Source: Streptomyces chattanoogensis (GTDB taxonomy: Bacteria; Actinomycetota; Actinomycetes; Streptomycetales; Streptomycetaceae). Taken from it: a stretch of DNA of 64,000 bases. A program made the translations under genes and the position numbers. The notes below the pieces were generated by a model, which saw only the letters and a program-made list of their open reading frames with translations, had not been told where the DNA came from and made no database searches. The stretch is from contig NZ_LGKG01000112.1 of assembly GCF_001294335.1 (NCBI RefSeq), positions 273,727-337,726 of the forward strand, written 5' to 3'. Positions 61,441 to 64,000 of this stretch are shown here, piece by piece. Within the stretch, counting starts at the first letter, position 1, and every line of letters starts with the position of its first letter.

Positions 61441-61502
61441 GGCCCCCAGACCCCGACCACCCCCAGCACCCCACCGCCCCCCAGACCCCCAGACCCCCGA
61501 AA
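61441..61502 (+). other. C-rich, G-poor tract (possible rut site / G-quadruplex on the other strand)
   Basis: About 62 bases made almost only of C and A, with at least six runs of four or more C. As RNA this is a C-rich, G-poor segment like a Rho loading site; the complementary strand has matching G runs that could form a quadruplex. It directly follows the hairpin and ends 20 bp before the amidinotransferase ribosome-binding site. Confidence 0.6.
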
Positions 61503-61531
61503 CCGGCCCTCATCAGCAGAAAGGAGTGCCC

Positions 61532-62575
61532 ATGTCACTGGTCAGCGTGCACAACGAATGGGACCCCCTCGAAGAAGCCATCGTCGGCATCGCCGACGGA
61601 GCCCGCGTCCCCTCCCCCGACCGCGGGCTCTTCGCGATCGACTACGCCGACGACGTCCAACACCTGGCGGACATCCCCAGCGGCCCGTACCACCCACGGG
61701 TCATCGAGGAGGCCAACGAGGACCTCGAGGGATTCGTCGCGCTGCTCCGCGGCGAAGGCGTGACGGTACGCCGGCCCTCGGCCACCGATCACACCAAGCC
61801 GTTCGGCACCCCCGACTGGACCGCGGACGGCGAGTACAACTACTGCCCGCGGGACGTTCTGCTGACCGTCGGACAGACCGTCATCGAAGTCCCCATGACG
61901 CTGCGCACCCGGTACTTCGAGCCGTTCGCCTACCGGGAGATCCTGCTGGACTACTTCGACAGCGGAGCGAAGTGGTTCTCCGCCCCGAAGCCACAGCTGC
62001 CCGACAGCACCTACCGCGTGGCGCCGGAGTCCGGCCCGGTGCTCGCCAACCACGAGCCGGTGTTCGACGCCGCCAACGTCCTGCGGCTCGGCCGGGACAT
62101 CCTCTACCAGGTCTCCTGCAGCGGCAACGAGTACGGATACCGCTGGCTGCAGCGTGTCCTGGGGGACGAGTACCGCGTCCATGCCCTCTCCGGCGTGTAC
62201 GACGGAACGCATATCGACACCACCATCACGCCCGTACGGCCCGGCCTGGTCGTACTGAACCCGGAACGCGTCCGCGAGGACCAGCTCCCGCCCGTCTTCA
62301 AGAACTGGGACATCATCTGGACCCCGGAGATGGCCGACACCGGGTACTCCGGGCCCTTCCCCCGGGGTTCCCTCTGGATGGGCATGAACTTCGTCATGGT
62401 CAATCCGGATCTCGCCGTGGTCGGCGAAACCCAGCTGCCGCTCATCCGCGCACTCGAGAAGCACGGTGTCACCGTGGCCCCGCTCCGGCTGCGGCATCCG
62501 CGCACGCTCAGCGGCGGATTCCACTGCGTCTCCCTGGACGTCCGGCGGCGCGGCGGGCTCGAGGACTACAGCTGA
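61532..62575 (+). CDS. Arginine amidinotransferase (SxtG/CyrA/StrB1-like)
   Basis: A 347-aa amidinotransferase of the guanidine-modifying enzyme family. The catalytic residues are D179 (EPVFDAANVLRLGRD), H227 (YDGTHIDTTI) and C332 (LSGGFHCVSLDVRR), matching the Asp-His-Cys set of glycine and inosamine amidinotransferases. It moves the amidino group of arginine to an amine acceptor through a cysteine adduct. ATG 61532 has AAGGAG 5 nt upstream. In saxitoxin clusters SxtG plays this role. The acceptor here is unknown. Confidence 0.93.
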   Translation: MSLVSVHNEWDPLEEAIVGIADGARVPSPDRGLFAIDYADDVQHLADIPSGPYHPRVIEEANEDLEGFVALLRGEGVTVRRPSATDHTKPFGTPDWTADGEYNYCPRDVLLTVGQTVIEVPMTLRTRYFEPFAYREILLDYFDSGAKWFSAPKPQLPDSTYRVAPESGPVLANHEPVFDAANVLRLGRDILYQVSCSGNEYGYRWLQRVLGDEYRVHALSGVYDGTHIDTTITPVRPGLVVLNPERVREDQLPPVFKNWDIIWTPEMADTGYSGPFPRGSLWMGMNFVMVNPDLAVVGETQLPLIRALEKHGVTVAPLRLRHPRTLSGGFHCVSLDVRRRGGLEDYS

Positions 62576-62587
62576 GCGAGGCCCGAC

Positions 62588-63211
62588 ATGGCGTATCTCT
62601 CCCTGATCCTGTTTGTGATCGCGACCTGCGGCACACCGGGTCCGAACAACAACATGATCATGTCCTCCGGCGTCTCCCACGGCTTCCGGCGCAGCATTCC
62701 GCATGTGGTGGGAATCAACATCGGTTTTCCCGTCATGGTGATCGCCATCGGCTTCGGCCTCGACGGCATCCTCAAGGACTATCCCGTCATCTACGACGTC
62801 CTGCGTCCCGTCGGAGCCGCCTACCTGCTCTACCTCGCCTACCGGATCGCCGTCTCCCCGGTGGGTGAACAGAAAGAGGCCGAGGCGAAGCCGCTCACGT
62901 TCCTGCAGAGCGCCCTGTTCCAGTGGGTCAATCCCAAGTCATGGGTCATGGCGGTCGGCGCGGTCACCACCTACGCGACGGGCGCCGGCGGCGATGCCGT
63001 ATGGAACATCGTCGCCGTCTCCGTCATCTTCCTGGTGTTCGGGACCCCCTGCACCGTCTCCTGGCTCGCGATCGGCGTCGCGCTCAAGCGGGTGCTGTCC
63101 AAGCCCCTCCAGTTCCGCATCTTCAACGTGGCCATGGCTGTGCTGCTGGCCGTGTCCCTGATCCCCGTACTCGGCGAGATCATCGCCGACCTGCAAAAGA
63201 TCACGTCTTGA
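62588..63211 (+). CDS. LysE-family exporter
   Basis: A 207-aa LysE/RhtB protein: ILFVIATCGTPGPNNNMIMS carries the PGPNN signature of this family and FQWVNPKSWVMAVGAVTTY the second block. Six hydrophobic segments. It follows the amidinotransferase by 12 bp in the same operon. Its stop codon lies in the first unit of a 14-bp tandem repeat array. Confidence 0.87.
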   Translation: MAYLSLILFVIATCGTPGPNNNMIMSSGVSHGFRRSIPHVVGINIGFPVMVIAIGFGLDGILKDYPVIYDVLRPVGAAYLLYLAYRIAVSPVGEQKEAEAKPLTFLQSALFQWVNPKSWVMAVGAVTTYATGAGGDAVWNIVAVSVIFLVFGTPCTVSWLAIGVALKRVLSKPLQFRIFNVAMAVLLAVSLIPVLGEIIADLQKITS

Positions 63212-63270
63212 CCAGCACGTCTTGACCAGCACGTCTTGCCCAACACCGTCTTGACCGTCACCTCTTAACA
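63202..63270. repeat. 14-bp tandem repeats over the LysE stop codon
   Basis: Units cacgtcttgaccag at 63202-63215 and 63216-63229, a variant at 63230-63243, and degenerate copies to about 63270. The first unit contains the last codons (ACG TCT TGA), so the gene's end is reiterated downstream toward the next minigene. Confidence 0.78.
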
Positions 63271-63302
63271 ACAAGATCCACAAGAGAAGTGAGAGTGAGT
63301 CC

Positions 63303-63449
63303 GTGCGCACAGCACTCCTTGCCTTCCTCTACGCCTTCGTGGTCACGCCCATCGGTCTGCTCCGCCGACTGGTCCGCGATCCGCTCAGCCGGCGCTGGGA
63401 CCCACGGGCCCACACGTACTGGACGCCCAGCGCGGCCCGGACCCGCTAG
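63303..63449 (+). CDS. 48-aa SxtJ C-terminus-like miniprotein
   Basis: A GTG-initiated small gene with GAGAGTGAG upstream. The product has one membrane helix (TALLAFLYAFVVTPIGLLRR), then RDPLSRRWDPRAHTYW. SxtJ-family membrane proteins (usually three helices) end in LVFTPIGLLLRLFGKDPL...RRFDPDADSYW; this protein corresponds to that last helix and tail alone. It lies in the operon with the carbamoyltransferase and the SxtK/SxtL-like genes. The match is from recall of the family and is supported by context. Confidence 0.65.
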   Translation: MRTALLAFLYAFVVTPIGLLRRLVRDPLSRRWDPRAHTYWTPSAARTR

Positions 63450-63477
63450 CGCGTCTCCGCGCAGCGCGGCCAGCCGC

Positions 63478-63507
63478 GGACGAGGGTGGTTCGGGCCACC
63501 CTCGTCC
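63478..63507 (+). terminator. Hairpin between miniprotein and carA
   Basis: Perfect 12-bp arms, ggacgagggtgg (63478-63489) and ccaccctcgtcc (63496-63507), 6-nt loop, 29 bp after the minigene stop. It likely ends the plus-arm transcript, at least partly. Confidence 0.82.
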
Positions 63508-63537
63508 GCTCCACGACAGAAGTGAGCAGGTGCACTG

Positions 63538-64000
63538 ATGAAGACCGGGAAATCGGAAACCGGGATACCTGCCGCGTCAGGAACCCGCATCCCCGCCGTA
63601 CTCGTCCTGGAGGACGGCCGCACCTTCCGCGGCCGTGCCTACGGGGCCGTGGGGGAGACCTTCGGCGAAGCGGTGTTCTCCACCGGCCCAACTGGCGCGC
63701 CAAGCGCTCGCTCGACGCGGAACTCGCCGCTCAGAACATCGTCGGCATCTCCGGCATCGACACCCGGGCCCTCACCCGCCACCTGCGCGAGCAGGGCGCC
63801 ATGCGGTCCGGCATCTTCTCCGGCGAGGCACTGGCCCGGGAGGCCGAACTCGTCGCCCGCGTCCGGGCGCAGCCCCCTATGAAGGGCGCAAGCCTGTATG
63901 AGGAGGTCGCCACCAAGGAGGCGTATGTCGTCCCGGCGATCGGGGAGAAGAGGTTCACGGTCGCCGCGGTCGATCTGGGTATCAAGGGCATGACGCCGCA
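63538..64000 (+). pseudogene. carA: Carbamoyl-phosphate synthase small subunit, internally deleted and frameshifted (partial)
   Basis: ATG 63538 opens a typical Streptomyces CarA N-terminus ([20 protein letters not shown] then FGEAVFSTG). At 63687 the frame shifts: the next homologous sequence, [12 protein letters not shown], then [20 protein letters not shown] and [20 protein letters not shown], is read one base off and continues to the window end. About 55 residues normally between FSTG and NWR are missing, removing the conserved MTGYQE segment. The gene would supply carbamoyl phosphate to the cluster's carbamoyltransferase if intact. Either a real inactivating deletion or an assembly error in GC-rich DNA. 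It runs off the window. Confidence 0.75.

Noticed and set aside
1..64000. CRISPR array or tRNA/rRNA genes
   Set aside because: The tandem repeats seen are short and contiguous without spacers, and no cloverleaf or rRNA-like sequence was recognised.
50590..64000. Saxitoxin or streptothricin biosynthesis
   Set aside because: The SxtA-type polyketide starter, NRPS and PLP genes needed for these are absent; only the carbamoylation/amidination helpers are similar.

Overview
The window is about 70 percent G+C, with dense genes, strong G/C third-position bias, GTG starts, 1-4 bp translational overlaps and a few TTA codons. Typical Streptomyces proteins (SepF-like paralogue, AfsR/SARP, DUF1876, Rv1733c family) are present. 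It is a Streptomyces chromosome segment mixing housekeeping genes with at least two or three specialised-metabolite loci.

Layout. 1-6.1 kb: ordinary chromosomal genes on the minus strand (Pnkp/Hen1 RNA repair, F420 oxidoreductase, MazG-like, ATPase, SepF-like). 6.4-8.5 kb: an ECF sigma factor coupled to an Ada-like protein and an O6-alkylguanine methyltransferase. 8.5-13.5 kb: a minus-strand operon with a LysE exporter, an ATP-grasp ligase, a Rieske protein, a clear SznF orthologue (all ten iron ligands of the streptozotocin N-nitrosating enzyme align at a constant +3 offset) and a SznE-type arginine N-methyltransferase. This is an N-nitrosourea-forming module. 13.9-15.2 kb: an IS701-type transposase. 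16.0-25.6 kb: a flavin hydroxylase divergent from GriI/GriH-type 3-amino-4-hydroxybenzoate synthesis, then an amidase, an AMP ligase, a cupin, an MFS exporter and an SDR. 25.7-28.7 kb: a bicovalent-FAD oxidase, then 3-methyladenine glycosylase and a second Ada-type zinc protein. DNA-methylation repair therefore lies on both sides of the nitrosourea module.

28.8-36.1 kb is ordinary or decayed sequence: VOC and thioredoxin remnants, a VWA protein pair, a universal stress protein, DUF1876, and two proteins sharing a YQA(A/G)RDL motif. 36.2-46.8 kb: a divergent LysR/EamA pair, then an oxidative amino-acid locus with a ferritin-like protein divergent from DyP peroxidase, L-amino-acid oxidase, ThDP decarboxylase and a second amine oxidase. 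47.1-50.6 kb: a TnpB/IS605 remnant and an AfsR-type SARP regulator.

50.6-64 kb: a divergent two-operon cluster around arginine. The minus arm has a VioC-like arginine hydroxylase, LysE, an ATP-grasp ligase and a GNAT. The plus arm has a SxtL-like SGNH protein, a 28-aa DUF5989/SxtK-like miniprotein, a two-domain heme-oxygenase-like diiron protein, a NodU/TobZ/SxtI carbamoyltransferase, a formyltransferase, two LysE exporters, a SxtG/StrB1-like amidinotransferase, a 48-aa SxtJ-tail miniprotein and a carA copy with a frameshifting internal deletion. I infer an undescribed carbamoylated guanidino-amino-acid product. The carbamoylation helper set resembles that of saxitoxin clusters, but no saxitoxin polyketide gene (SxtA) is present in the window.
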